The notes beneath the pieces were generated by a model that saw nothing but the letters and a program-made list of their open reading frames with translations, was not told where the DNA came from and did no database searches. From Dermacoccus abyssi (GTDB lineage Bacteria; Actinomycetota; Actinomycetes; Actinomycetales; Dermatophilaceae): a stretch of DNA of 64,000 nt. The stretch is taken from positions 1 through 64,000 of the forward strand of contig NZ_QWLM01000007.1 in NCBI RefSeq assembly GCF_003515945.1. Direction: 5' to 3'. Shown here one piece after another: positions 17,483 through 25,935 of the stretch (positions are counted from its first letter, which is position 1; each line of letters opens with the position of its first letter). The position numbers were made by a program, and so were the translations under genes.

Positions 17483-18469
17483 GTGCCTCACGCGGTGGAG
17501 GCCGAGGGCCTCGTCAAGAAGTTCGGCCAGTCCGTAGCGGTGGCCGATGTCAGCCTCACGGTTCCCGAGGGCACCGTGCTCGGTGTCCTCGGCCCGAACG
17601 GTGCCGGTAAGACGACAACCGTGCGCATGCTCACGACGCTCATCCGCCCCGACGGCGGCCATGCGCGTGTTGCCGGAGCCGACGTCGTGAAGCAGGCCGA
17701 CGAAGTGCGTCGCCGCATCGGCGTCTCCGGCCAGTACGCGGCCGTCGACGAATACCTCACCGGCTTCGAGAACCTCGACATGATCGGCCGCCTGTATCAC
17801 CTCGGTGGGAAGGCGTCGAAGGCGCGGGCCAAGGAATTGCTCGCCCAATTCCGTCTGGAGGACGCGGCCAACCGCCCGGCCAAGACGTACTCGGGCGGCA
17901 TGCGCCGCCGCCTCGACCTCGCCGGAGCACTCGTCGCCCGCCCGCCGGTCATCTTCCTCGACGAGCCGACGACCGGCCTCGACCCGCGCAGTCGCGGCGA
18001 GATGTGGGAGGTCATCGAGGAACTCGTATCCGGCGGCACGAGCCTGCTCCTGACGACCCAGTACCTCGAGGAAGCCGACCGTCTCGCGGACTCGATCGTC
18101 GTCGTCGACGGCGGGCACGTCATCGCGCGCGGAACGGCCGACGACCTCAAGAACGAGGTCGGGGGAGAGCGCCTCGAAGTGCACCTTCGCGAGAAGGGTG
18201 ACGTCGCCCGCGCCCGCGAGTTCATGGCGCGTCACGGCTCCGGCGAGGTGGACGCTCCGGAAGGCGGCCGCGAGCTCGTCGTCCCGGTCGAATCCGGCAC
18301 TCGCGCCCTCGTCGCACTCGTGCGGGACCTCGACGAGGCCGGCATCGAGGTGGCGGACATCGCCGTGCGTCGCCCCACCCTCGACGACGCCTTCCTCTCG
18401 CTCACCGGCCACTCGGTCGCGGAGTCCGAGGACGAAGCCGACGCCGCGAGCGAAGGGGGTGAGCACTGA
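17483..18469 (+). CDS. ABC transporter ATPase, daunorubicin-resistance (DrrA) type
   Basis: About 328 aa. It shows Walker A GPNGAGKTT (about residue 38), a YSGGMRRRLD signature, Walker B VIFLDEPTTGLDPRSR and LLLTTQYLEEADRLAD. The C-terminal domain (about 225-310) is the DrrA-type extension. Together with the next gene it forms an exporter for a drug, lipid or antibiotic; the cargo is unknown. I chose GTG 17483 because GGAGAC stands 4 nt before it. ATG 17471 in the same frame lacks a site. The stop overlaps the permease start by 1 nt. Confidence 0.88.
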   Translation: MPHAVEAEGLVKKFGQSVAVADVSLTVPEGTVLGVLGPNGAGKTTTVRMLTTLIRPDGGHARVAGADVVKQADEVRRRIGVSGQYAAVDEYLTGFENLDMIGRLYHLGGKASKARAKELLAQFRLEDAANRPAKTYSGGMRRRLDLAGALVARPPVIFLDEPTTGLDPRSRGEMWEVIEELVSGGTSLLLTTQYLEEADRLADSIVVVDGGHVIARGTADDLKNEVGGERLEVHLREKGDVARAREFMARHGSGEVDAPEGGRELVVPVESGTRALVALVRDLDEAGIEVADIAVRRPTLDDAFLSLTGHSVAESEDEADAASEGGEH

Positions 18470-19287
18470 TGGGTCACCTCGTGTCCGACGCACTCACCGT
18501 CATGCGTCGCAACCTCATCAAGATCAAGCGGGTTCCCGACCTGCTCGTGTTCTCGACGATGCAGCCGATCATGTTCGTGTTGCTCTTCGGTTACGTCTTC
18601 GGTTCGCTCGCCGGACCGAACGCCGGCGGCTACCGCGAGTTCATGATGGCCGGTATCTTCGCCCAGACCATCGTCTTCGGCGCCACGATCACCGGTGCCG
18701 GCCTCGCCGACGACATGCAGAAGGGCGTCATCGACCGCTTCCGGACGCTGCCGATGCACCCGTCGTCGGTGCTCGTGGGGCGCACCCTGAGCGACGTGGT
18801 CAACAACGTCATCGTGCTCGTCGTCATGTCCCTGACGGGCCTCGTCATCGGGTGGCGCATCCGCGGAAGCGTGCTCGACGCGCTCATCGCCTACGCGCTC
18901 ATGCTCCTGTTCAGCTACGCGATCTCGTGGATCATGGCGTGCATCGGCCTCAAGGTGAAGGCGCCGGAGATCGTCAACAACGCCGCGTTCATGGTGATCT
19001 TCCCGCTCACCTTCATCGCCAACACGTTCGTGCCGGCTGAAAACATGCCGAGCGCACTCAAGTGGTTCGCTGGCTGGAACCCGGTCTCCACCATCACGCA
19101 CGCCGCCCGTGAACGCTTCCGCAACCTCGGCGCCATGGGCGGTGACTCGGCGGCCATGCGCGAGAAGATCGAGTACACGTGGGCGCTGCAGCACGCAGAG
19201 ATCTACACGCTGGCCTGGGTACTCGTGGTTCTCGCAATCTTCGTGCCACTCGCTACCCGCATCTACGCGCGGGCCGTGGCGAAGTAG
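18469..19287 (+). CDS. ABC transporter permease, DrrB type
   Basis: A 272-aa ABC-2 type permease with about six helices, starting at an ATG that shares its A with the ATPase stop (TGATG). FSTMQPIMFVLLFGYVFG, GVIDRFRTLPMHPSSVLVGR and the late FIANTFVPAENMP loop are typical of the DrrB/ABC-2 family. It pairs with the upstream ATPase as a two-gene exporter. A strong hairpin terminator follows and separates it from convergent greA. Confidence 0.9.
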   Translation: MGHLVSDALTVMRRNLIKIKRVPDLLVFSTMQPIMFVLLFGYVFGSLAGPNAGGYREFMMAGIFAQTIVFGATITGAGLADDMQKGVIDRFRTLPMHPSSVLVGRTLSDVVNNVIVLVVMSLTGLVIGWRIRGSVLDALIAYALMLLFSYAISWIMACIGLKVKAPEIVNNAAFMVIFPLTFIANTFVPAENMPSALKWFAGWNPVSTITHAARERFRNLGAMGGDSAAMREKIEYTWALQHAEIYTLAWVLVVLAIFVPLATRIYARAVAK

Positions 19288-19308
19288 GCAGCAGTACCGC
19301 CAAGACGA

Positions 19309-19349
19309 CGAAGGAGGCGAGAACCCCGAACGGGTGCTCGCCTCCTTCG
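19309..19349. terminator. Bidirectional terminator between the ABC permease and greA
   Basis: CGAAGGAGGCGAG (19309-19321) is perfectly complementary to CTCGCCTCCTTCG (19337-19349), located between two convergent genes. Confidence 0.85.
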
Positions 19350-19365
19350 TTGCGGTGACGCAGTG

Positions 19366-19860
19366 TCAGCCGGCGTACGGCTTCGCGTCGATGATCTTGA
19401 CGGCGATCGACTTGCCGTTCGGCGCGTCGTAAGTGACCTCGTCACCCTTCTTCTTGCCGTTGATCGCAGCGCCCATGGGCGACTGCTCGCTGTAGACGTC
19501 GATGTCGGCGGCGTCGCCGGCGATCTCGCGACTGCCGAGGAGGAACGTCTCCTTGTCACCGAACATCTCGACCGTGACGACCATGCCCGGCTCGACGATG
19601 CCGTCGTCGGCGGGAGCCTCACCCACGGTGGCGTTGCGCAGCAGCGACTCGAGCTGGCGGATGCGGGCCTCCATCTTGCCCTGCTCCTCCTTCGCCGCGT
19701 GGTAGCCGCCGTTCTCCTTGAGGTCGCCCTCTTCGCGGGCAGCCTCGATGCGCTTGGCGATCTCGGAGCGGCCCGGGCCCGAAAGGTGCTCGAGCTCGGC
19801 CGACAGACGATCGAACGCGTCCTGCGTGAGGAAGCTCGACGACGTGGTGGTCTCGCTCAC
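19366..19860 (-). CDS. greA: Transcription elongation factor GreA
   Basis: The 164-aa protein has an N-terminal coiled coil (LTQDAFDRLSAELEHLSG, then EIAKRIEAAREEGDLKENGGYHAAKEEQ). Its acidic tip residues D and E stimulate transcript cleavage in stalled RNA polymerase. A C-terminal FKBP-like domain includes SPMGAAINGKKKGDEV. The GTG start is preceded by AAGGAG with 6-nt spacing; frames extending further upstream are not supported. A TAAAAT box at 19985-19980 on the minus strand could be its -10. It sits beside DUF4307 and mca as in mycobacteria. Confidence 0.96.
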   Translation of the reverse strand: MSETTTSSSFLTQDAFDRLSAELEHLSGPGRSEIAKRIEAAREEGDLKENGGYHAAKEEQGKMEARIRQLESLLRNATVGEAPADDGIVEPGMVVTVEMFGDKETFLLGSREIAGDAADIDVYSEQSPMGAAINGKKKGDEVTYDAPNGKSIAVKIIDAKPYAG

Positions 19861-20040
19861 GGTGTACTCCTTGCTGTGTGCATCAGGTTCCACGCGCGCT
19901 CGGCGCGGGCGTGCGATGAACGCCGAGACGGCGGCTACCGCGTACTGCGGCGCGCCTCTCGGCCCGGGATCAAACCACCATTTTAACACCGCCCGCCGCG
20001 TGGCACGAGATGGCGCATCCGCGTGGCGGCGGCGCGAACG

Positions 20041-20430
20041 TCACTGCGCCGGCGGGCGTTCCCCCGTGTAGTGGCACTCCTTGACCGTTCCCGAGACGGC
20101 GCGCGACGTGGTGCGCAGCACGTCCGAGTACCGCGTCGAGCGGTAGGGGCTGGGCTTGAGCTCCACCTGCTTGGTACCCAGCACGTCGCGCTTGTCGTTG
20201 AGCGCAATGATCGTGCACGTGATGGCACGGTTGCGTTCGCTCGGGATGACGTCCCAACGCACCTCGATGCGGTCGTCGGAGATGACCTTGAACCCGGCCT
20301 GGTTGGCCCTCACCGTGTTCGACGAGGCACTGATGCCGAACCAGGCCGCGAAAGCGGACATGAGGATCACACCGACGATGCCGATGATCCACCACTTGCG
20401 TTGTTCGGCCCGTGGGCGTGCAGGGGACAC
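20041..20430 (-). CDS. DUF4307 membrane protein
   Basis: 129 aa with a short basic N terminus, one membrane helix (WWIIGIVGVILMSAFAAWFG, about 13-32) and a small extracytoplasmic domain. That domain contains RWDVIPSERNRAITC and ends in a cysteine-bearing EC. This matches actinobacterial DUF4307 proteins, which sit between greA and mca in many genomes; their function is unknown. The GTG start has AGGAG 5 nt upstream. It is transcribed divergently from mca. Confidence 0.85.
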   Translation of the reverse strand: MSPARPRAEQRKWWIIGIVGVILMSAFAAWFGISASSNTVRANQAGFKVISDDRIEVRWDVIPSERNRAITCTIIALNDKRDVLGTKQVELKPSPYRSTRYSDVLRTTSRAVSGTVKECHYTGERPPAQ

Positions 20431-20528
20431 CGCTGCTCCTTTGCAACAATGGGCGACGCACGCTCCGTCCCGGCAGGTTGGCCGGGGCAGGCGAGCTCAG
20501 ATGTCACCCACACGATACGAGGTACGAC

Positions 20529-21473
20529 GTGACCAGCGGATTCCGCCTCATGGCGGTGCACGCTCACCCGGACGACGAGGCGAGCAAGGGCTCGGCGACG
20601 ATGGCGCGCTACCTGGCCGAGGGAAACCGCGTCCACGTCGTCACCTGCACCGGGGGAGAGCGCGGCGACGTGCTCAACCCGCGCCTGGCCGACGACCCGC
20701 GGGTCAAGAGCGACCTCGTCGACCTGCGTCGCCAGGAGATGGCGGCCTCACGCGACGTCGTCGGGTACGAGCACACGTGGCTCGGCTTCGTCGACTCCGG
20801 TCTGCCCGAGGGCGACCCGCTGCCGCCGCTTCCGCCGGGCTGCTTCGCGCTCGAGCCGCTCGACGTCACGACCGAGGCGCTCGTGCGCGTCATCCGCGAG
20901 TTCCGCCCGCACGTCGTCACGACGTACGACGAGAACGGCGGCTACCCGCACCCCGACCACATCATGACCCACCTCGTCACGATCTCGGCCGTGCGTGCCG
21001 CTGGCGACCCGGAGGCGTACCCGCACGCGGGCGAGCCGTGGCAGCCGCTCAAGGTCTACTACGACAGGACGTTCTCCCGCGCCAAGCTCGAGGCCTACCA
21101 CGACGTGCTCGTCACGGCGGGGCGCGAGTCGCCGTACCCCGCGTGGTTGGAGCGCCGCGCCGACCGCCCCGAGGGCCGCATCACGACGCGCGTCGACGCC
21201 TCGAAGTGGTTCGACGTGCGCACCAAGGCACTGCTCGCGCACGCCACGCAGATCGACCCCGACGGTCAGTTCTTCGCGCTCAGCGCAGACGAGCAGGCAA
21301 CGGCATGGCCGATGGAGGACTGGGACATCGCCCTGTCGGCCGTGCCCGTGGCCGAGGACGAGAACGACCTGTTCGCCGGGCTCGGCACCCCTGAGGAGGC
21401 CGACGCGATGGCCACCGCAACCCCACCTGCGAAGATGGTCGTGGACGACGTCGTAGAGCGGAAGGAAAGCTGA
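20529..21473 (+). CDS. mca: Mycothiol S-conjugate amidase Mca
   Basis: A 314-aa LmbE-type metalloamidase. The zinc motif AHPDDEASKG is near residue 11 and the third ligand lies in GGYPHPDHIMTH (about 138). GFVDSGLPEG and TTYDENGG are typical of Mca over the deacetylase MshB. It cuts mycothiol-toxin conjugates into a mercapturic acid and GlcN-Ins, so the cell uses mycothiol as its main thiol. GTG 20529 is preferred because the residues before it are not family-like. The following membrane protein gene overlaps its end by one base. Confidence 0.93.
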   Translation: MTSGFRLMAVHAHPDDEASKGSATMARYLAEGNRVHVVTCTGGERGDVLNPRLADDPRVKSDLVDLRRQEMAASRDVVGYEHTWLGFVDSGLPEGDPLPPLPPGCFALEPLDVTTEALVRVIREFRPHVVTTYDENGGYPHPDHIMTHLVTISAVRAAGDPEAYPHAGEPWQPLKVYYDRTFSRAKLEAYHDVLVTAGRESPYPAWLERRADRPEGRITTRVDASKWFDVRTKALLAHATQIDPDGQFFALSADEQATAWPMEDWDIALSAVPVAEDENDLFAGLGTPEEADAMATATPPAKMVVDDVVERKES

Positions 21474-21706
21474 TGGGCGGCAACGAGAGCGTCGAGGTCA
21501 CCGCAGGGATCTGGGGCTTCCTCGTCCTGTTCGGCCTGGCCCTGGCCTGCTGGTTCCTCTTCCGCAGCATGAATGCGCACCTGCGGAAGATGACGTTCCA
21601 ACAGCGCGAGCAGGTGCCCGAGAACACGCGGACGGCGGGGGCGCGTTCCGAGGAGAGCCCCGTGCCGCCGGAGGACGACGACCCCATCGGTAGCGCGCGC
21701 CACTGA
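21473..21706 (+). CDS. Small single-helix membrane protein next to mca
   Basis: 77 aa, starting in a TGATG overlap with mca. It has one helix (GIWGFLVLFGLALACWFLF, about 12-30), a NAHLRKM amphipathic stretch and an acidic, proline-rich tail. A protein of this kind follows mca in many Actinobacteria (Rv1083-like position). Its function is not known. The overlap suggests translation is coupled to mca. Confidence 0.8.
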   Translation: MGGNESVEVTAGIWGFLVLFGLALACWFLFRSMNAHLRKMTFQQREQVPENTRTAGARSEESPVPPEDDDPIGSARH

Positions 21707-21826
21707 CGCCTGCGTTCGTCGCGTGGGTTTCCCCGCCCGCATGGAACCGACGCACGGGGAACACCCGTCAAACGTTGGTATGTTCGACCCGATTGCAGCC
21801 ATGACGAGTCAACGGAGGTGAGCCCG

Positions 21827-22588
21827 GTGCGCGGTCCCGGTGACGTGCTCTACACCGCCTACGAACGTCAGCTCGTCAAGGGGCTGCCGGGTGAGCGCCT
21901 CCCGCGTCACGTCGGACTCATGCTCGACGGCAACCGTCGGTGGGCGAAACTGCGTGGCGAGAACACCGAGCACGGCCATCGCGCCGGTGCGGACAACATC
22001 GAGCCGTTGCTCACGTGGTGCGACGAACTCGGCATCGAGGTCGTGACGCTCTGGCTCCTGTCGACCGACAACCTCAAGCGCAGAGAGGTCGAACTCAAGC
22101 CGCTGCTGGAGATCATCGAGGACGTCGTCGACGGTCTCGCCGCGTCCGGTCGGCGCCTCAACCTCGTCGGTGCGCTCGGGCTGCTGCCCGACGCAACGCG
22201 TGCCCGGCTTCAGGCCGCCGTCGAGAAGACGACCGACGCCGAAGGTCTCGTCGTCAACATCGCCGTCGGCTACGGCGGACGACAGGAGATCGTCGACGCG
22301 TTCCGCGCGATGCTCCTCGACGCCGCCGAGCGCGGGGAGTCGCTCGAGTCGCTCGCCGATCGCCTCACGATCGAGAACGTCGGCGACTACCTCTACACGA
22401 AGGGCCAGCCCGACCCCGACCTCGTCATCCGCACGTCCGGCGAGCAGCGCCTCGGCGGGTTCCTCCTGTGGCAGAGCGCCCATTCGGAGTTCTACTTCTG
22501 CGAGGCCTTCTGGCCCGATTTCCGCCGCGTCGACTTCCTGCGCGCGGTGCGCGCCTACGCCGAGCGCGAGCGTCGCTTCGGCGGCTGA
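21827..22588 (+). CDS. Short-chain Z-isoprenyl diphosphate synthase (Rv1086-like cis-prenyltransferase)
   Basis: About 253 aa. It shows the catalytic HVGLMLDGNRRWA region (Asp in DGNRRW), LSTDNLKR, and IRTSGEQRLGGFLLWQ near the C terminus. The N-terminal LYTAYERQLVKGLPGERLPRH resembles Rv1086, which makes Z,E-farnesyl diphosphate, more than the long-chain UppS. This product could feed decaprenyl or undecaprenyl phosphate synthesis. I chose GTG 21827, 8 nt after GGAGG; the GTG at 21818 lies inside that site. If this is the only such enzyme in the genome it would be UppS itself. Confidence 0.85.
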   Translation: MRGPGDVLYTAYERQLVKGLPGERLPRHVGLMLDGNRRWAKLRGENTEHGHRAGADNIEPLLTWCDELGIEVVTLWLLSTDNLKRREVELKPLLEIIEDVVDGLAASGRRLNLVGALGLLPDATRARLQAAVEKTTDAEGLVVNIAVGYGGRQEIVDAFRAMLLDAAERGESLESLADRLTIENVGDYLYTKGQPDPDLVIRTSGEQRLGGFLLWQSAHSEFYFCEAFWPDFRRVDFLRAVRAYAERERRFGG

Positions 22589-22599
22589 CCGGCGGCCCG

Positions 22600-22621
22600 G
22601 TTCATCCAAGGTTCACCCCTG
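22600..22621 (+). promoter_or_regulatory. PHO-box-like direct repeat upstream of phoH2
   Basis: GTTCATCC (22600-22607) and GTTCACCC (22611-22618) are direct repeats spaced 11 nt apart, the layout of PhoP binding units in Actinobacteria. They lie about 125 nt before the start of a PhoH-family gene, a classic phosphate-starvation family. Confidence 0.55.
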
Positions 22622-22645
22622 CGACGGGTGACGAACACCCGGAAC

Positions 22646-22665
22646 GACACCGGTGTCGTTAGCGT
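22646..22665 (+). promoter_or_regulatory. 12-bp palindrome and possible -10 of phoH2
   Basis: GACACCGGTGTC (22646-22657) is a perfect palindrome immediately before TAGCGT (22660-22665), a plausible weak -10. The palindrome would overlap polymerase contacts. Confidence 0.35.
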
Positions 22666-22742
22666 CGCAAGGGAGGGGCGAGAACGCCTCTTGCAGCCCC
22701 ACCGACGGCGGGGCGCACCGACGAGGGACCCGAGGATCGACG

Positions 22743-24170
22743 ATGACTCTGGCGTACTCCAGCACGAACGGGGGCGCCACGGGCGTCCTCAATAGCCAAC
22801 TTCTCGATGGCCACCTTCTCGAGCGCGACATCACGACGAAGGACGCCGAAACGGCCCCGCGTGACGGCGACGGACGGGCCGATACGGCGACGAAGACGTA
22901 CGTGCTCGACACCTCGGTGTTGCTCTCCGACCCGCGGGCCGTGCTGCGCTTCGAGGAACATCACGTCGTGCTGCCGGTCGTCGTCATCACCGAACTGGAG
23001 GCCAAGCGCCACCACCCCGAACTCGGCTACTACGCCCGCGAGTGCCTGCGGTTGCTCGACGACATGCGCGTGACGCACGGGCGCCTCGACCACCCGGTGC
23101 CCGTCGGCAACGGTGGCACGCTGCGCGTCGAGCTCAACCACACCGACCCGTCAGCACTGCCTGCCGGCTTCCGCCTCGGCGACAACGACTCGCGCATCCT
23201 CGCGGTGGCGGCGAACTTCGCGGCCGAAGGCCACGATGTGACGGTCGTGAGCAAGGACCTGCCGATGCGCATCAAGGCCTCTGCCGTGGGGCTCGACGCC
23301 GACGAGTACCGCGCCGACGGCGTGCCCGACTCCGGCTGGACGGGCATCGTCGAGCGCACCGTGACCGCCGACGACGTGGATCGCCTCTTCGAATCCGGTC
23401 GCCTCGCGCTCGAGGACATCGAGGACCTGCCGCTCAACACGGGCGTCGTCCTGACGAGCGCCGGCGGGTCATCGTCCGCGCTCGGCCGCGTCATGCCCGG
23501 CGGTGTGCTCAAGCTCGTGCGCGGTGACCGAGACCTGTTCGGCCTGCACGGCCGCTCGGCCGAGCAGCGCATCGCCATCGACGTTCTGGGCGACCTCGAC
23601 GTCGGCATCGTCAGCCTCGGCGGCAAGGCCGGCACGGGTAAGAGCGCGCTCGCGCTGTGCGCCGCGCTGGAGGCCGTCATGGAGCGTCGCGCGCACCGCA
23701 AGATCATCGTGTTCCGCCCGCTGTTCGCCGTCGGCGGCCAGGAGCTCGGCTACCTGCCCGGCAGCGAGAACGAGAAGATGGGCCCGTGGGCGCAGGCCGT
23801 GTTCGACACTCTCGGCGCCGTCGTGAGCAAGGAGGTTCTCGACGAGGTCATCGCCCGCGACCTCCTCGAGGTGCTGCCGCTAACCCACATTCGTGGGCGC
23901 TCGTTGCACGACGCGTTCGTCATCGTCGACGAGGCTCAATCGCTCGAGCGGAACGTCTTGCTCACGGTCCTGTCGCGCATGGGGCAGAACTCGCGCGTCG
24001 TCCTGACGCACGACGTCGCGCAGCGCGACAACCTGCGCGTTGGCCGTCACGACGGGGTTGCGGCCGTCGTCGAGAAGCTCAAGGGGCACTCGCTGTTCGC
24101 GCACGTGACGCTGACACGTTCGGAGCGCAGCCCGATCGCCGCGCTCGTCACGGACGTCCTCGCCTCCTGA
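22743..24170 (+). CDS. phoH2: PIN-PhoH fusion ATPase/ribonuclease PhoH2
   Basis: The 475-aa product has an N-terminal PIN nuclease domain (about 50-190; acidic residues in [16 protein letters not shown] and LGDNDSRIL). A C-terminal PhoH helicase-like ATPase (about 255-475) carries Walker [13 protein letters not shown] near 292 and Walker [10 protein letters not shown]. Mycobacterial PhoH2 is an ATP-dependent RNA-unwinding ribonuclease with toxin-like behaviour. ATG 22743 has GAGG 8 nt upstream. A PHO-box-like repeat precedes it, suggesting induction on phosphate starvation. The PIN acidic set looks intact. Confidence 0.92.
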   Translation: MTLAYSSTNGGATGVLNSQLLDGHLLERDITTKDAETAPRDGDGRADTATKTYVLDTSVLLSDPRAVLRFEEHHVVLPVVVITELEAKRHHPELGYYARECLRLLDDMRVTHGRLDHPVPVGNGGTLRVELNHTDPSALPAGFRLGDNDSRILAVAANFAAEGHDVTVVSKDLPMRIKASAVGLDADEYRADGVPDSGWTGIVERTVTADDVDRLFESGRLALEDIEDLPLNTGVVLTSAGGSSSALGRVMPGGVLKLVRGDRDLFGLHGRSAEQRIAIDVLGDLDVGIVSLGGKAGTGKSALALCAALEAVMERRAHRKIIVFRPLFAVGGQELGYLPGSENEKMGPWAQAVFDTLGAVVSKEVLDEVIARDLLEVLPLTHIRGRSLHDAFVIVDEAQSLERNVLLTVLSRMGQNSRVVLTHDVAQRDNLRVGRHDGVAAVVEKLKGHSLFAHVTLTRSERSPIAALVTDVLAS

Positions 24171-24341
24171 CGGCCGGATGATGCACGTCCTGTGAGCCGC
24201 TCGAAGTCGGCGGTGTGGCAAATAGCATCCGACGGGATGGAATCTGTACCGTGAACTGCGTCGCGCGCCCTGGGGGTGTGTGGCCGGACGGTGCGTGACG
24301 GGGACGACGCGCCGCCGACTCGATGTTGAGGAAGGCTCACT

Positions 24342-24767
24342 GTGCGTTTGATCCACCGCAAGGGATTCGCGGTCGTCTATTGGGTGGTCGCGTTCCTGGC
24401 CACCGTGCTCGCCATCATCGCCGGTGCTCGCTCGGGCGCCGGTGCTGCGCCCGAGTTCAGCGACGGATCGGGTACGAGCGTCGGCTCGCAGATTCTCTTC
24501 GGCCTCGGGGGCGCGGTGCTCGGTGGCCTCTTGGTCGCCGCGATCTTCGCCGGGGTCTGGATCGGCCTGTGGGCCCTCGACCGGCGCGCGAACCCCGAGT
24601 TCGACGACCGCGACGACTACGACACGCTCGACGACCTCGATGACGACTTCGACGAGGCCGAGCGCGACGCGCAGGACGAATCTGACGACGAGTTCGCCGA
24701 GGGAGACCGCAACTTCGTCGACGAACACGACCTCGACGGTGACGGACGCTCCGCCGTTCGCCGCTGA
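24342..24767 (+). CDS. Hypothetical two-helix membrane protein with acidic tail
   Basis: 141 aa from a GTG with GAGGAAGG 7 nt upstream. Two helices (VVYWVVAFLATVLAIIAG about 10-28; GLGGAVLGGLLVAAIFAGVW about 53-74) are followed by about 60 residues rich in Asp and Glu. These include DLDDDFDEAERDAQDESDDE and DEHDLDGDGR. I do not recognise a family. The tail could bind cations or basic partners. A perfect hairpin terminator follows, so it is likely monocistronic. Confidence 0.75.
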   Translation: MRLIHRKGFAVVYWVVAFLATVLAIIAGARSGAGAAPEFSDGSGTSVGSQILFGLGGAVLGGLLVAAIFAGVWIGLWALDRRANPEFDDRDDYDTLDDLDDDFDEAERDAQDESDDEFAEGDRNFVDEHDLDGDGRSAVRR

Positions 24768-24774
24768 CATCCCC

Positions 24775-24814
24775 CGACGAAGGCCCCGACTCGCGCGAGT
24801 CGGGGCCTTCGTCG
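24775..24814. terminator. Perfect 40-nt palindromic terminator
   Basis: Bases 24775-24814 form one uninterrupted perfect palindrome (arms CGACGAAGGCCCCGACTCGC and its complement) between convergent genes, followed by TTG. It should act in both directions. Confidence 0.88.
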
Positions 24815-24848
24815 TTGCCTGGCGCCGGCGCTCCGGAGCCAGGTTGTG

Positions 24849-25811
24849 TCAGAGCTTGCGCAGTTTGACGCTCTCGACGTGATGGTCGGCGCCCTTGCGC
24901 AGAATGGCGGTGGCGCGGTGCTTCGACGGCTGGACGTTGGCGACGAGGTTGGGCAGGTTGATGCTCTCCCAGATCGCGGTGGCACGGTCGACGGCCTCTT
25001 CGTCGCTCAGCTCGGCGTAGCGGTGGAAGTAGGAGTCCGGGTCGGCGAAGGCCGTGCCGCGCAGACGCAGGAAGCGGTCGACGTACCACTGACGGATGTC
25101 GCTCTCGCGGGCATCGACGAAGACGCTGAAGTCGAAGAAGTCGGAGACCGTGAGCGTCGAACGCGACGGTTGCCCCGGCGTCGGGATCGGCGGCTGGAGA
25201 ACGTTGAGGCCCTCGACGATGAGGATGTCGGGCTGACGGACGACGACCTTCTCGTCCGGCACGATGTCGTAGACGAGGTGGCTGTAGACCGGAGCCTCGA
25301 CCTCGGCCTTGCCGCCCTTCACCTCGGCGACGAAGCGCACGAGCGCGCGGCGGTCGTAGCTCTCGGGAAAGCCCTTGCGATCCATGATGCCGCGGCGTTC
25401 CAGCTCGGCGTTGGGGAAGAGGAAACCGTCTGTCGTGAGGAGTTCGACGCGCGGGGTGTCGGGCCAGCGGGCGAGGAGTTCGCGCAGAACGCGCGCCGTC
25501 GTCGACTTGCCCACGGCCACCGAACCGGCCACGCCGATGATGAACGGCGTCTTGGCGGGGCGCTCGTCGAGGAAGTCGCTCGTGATGCGGTGCAGGCTCT
25601 TCGTCGCGCCTGCGTAAAAGTTCACGAGACGGGAAAGGGGCAGGTAGACGTCCTCGACCTCCGCGAGGTCGATCCGCTCGCCGAGACCCGAGAGGCGACG
25701 CACGTCGTCGGACGTGAGGTCGATGGGGCGCGAGTCGTGCAGTCGGGCCCAGTCCTCACGGGTCAGTTCGACGTACGGGCTCGGAAGAGGAGGCAGATGC
25801 GGGCGACTCAC
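24849..25811 (-). CDS. coaA: Type I pantothenate kinase CoaA
   Basis: 320 aa with a P-loop [15 protein letters not shown] (about residue 97), [23 protein letters not shown] and VEGLNVLQ, all diagnostic of prokaryotic type I PanK. It phosphorylates pantothenate, the first step to coenzyme A, and is feedback-inhibited by CoA in the family. The GTG at 25811 is preceded on the minus strand by CACAAT ending 6 nt upstream and no ribosome binding site, so a leaderless message is likely. It is divergent from glmS. Confidence 0.95.
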   Translation of the reverse strand: MSRPHLPPLPSPYVELTREDWARLHDSRPIDLTSDDVRRLSGLGERIDLAEVEDVYLPLSRLVNFYAGATKSLHRITSDFLDERPAKTPFIIGVAGSVAVGKSTTARVLRELLARWPDTPRVELLTTDGFLFPNAELERRGIMDRKGFPESYDRRALVRFVAEVKGGKAEVEAPVYSHLVYDIVPDEKVVVRQPDILIVEGLNVLQPPIPTPGQPSRSTLTVSDFFDFSVFVDARESDIRQWYVDRFLRLRGTAFADPDSYFHRYAELSDEEAVDRATAIWESINLPNLVANVQPSKHRATAILRKGADHHVESVKLRKL

Positions 25812-25817
25812 CCCGTC

Positions 25818-25823
25818 ATTGTG
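25818..25823 (-). promoter_or_regulatory. -10 element (CACAAT) of coaA
   Basis: The hexamer ends 6 nt before the GTG at 25811 on the minus strand. It is a weaker match than the others in the window. Confidence 0.4.
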
Positions 25824-25922
25824 CCGTAGCCGGGGCGTGTCGGGGAGCCGGTGCGGCACAACGCAGCCCGGCGGGCCGCGCCGCGCGTTCCCGCGTATTC
25901 GTGCCGGGGCCGACGCCCCGAG

Positions 25923-25928
25923 TAAGCT
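25923..25928 (+). promoter_or_regulatory. -10 element (TAAGCT) of glmS
   Basis: TAAGCT ends 7 nt before the ATG at 25936, so the message would begin at or next to the start codon. Confidence 0.6.
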
Positions 25929-25935
25929 GTCGCCC

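Noticed and set aside
25714-25935. Extended N terminus of GlmS
   Set aside because: GlmS needs Cys at position 2 as nucleophile, so the start must be ATG 25936.
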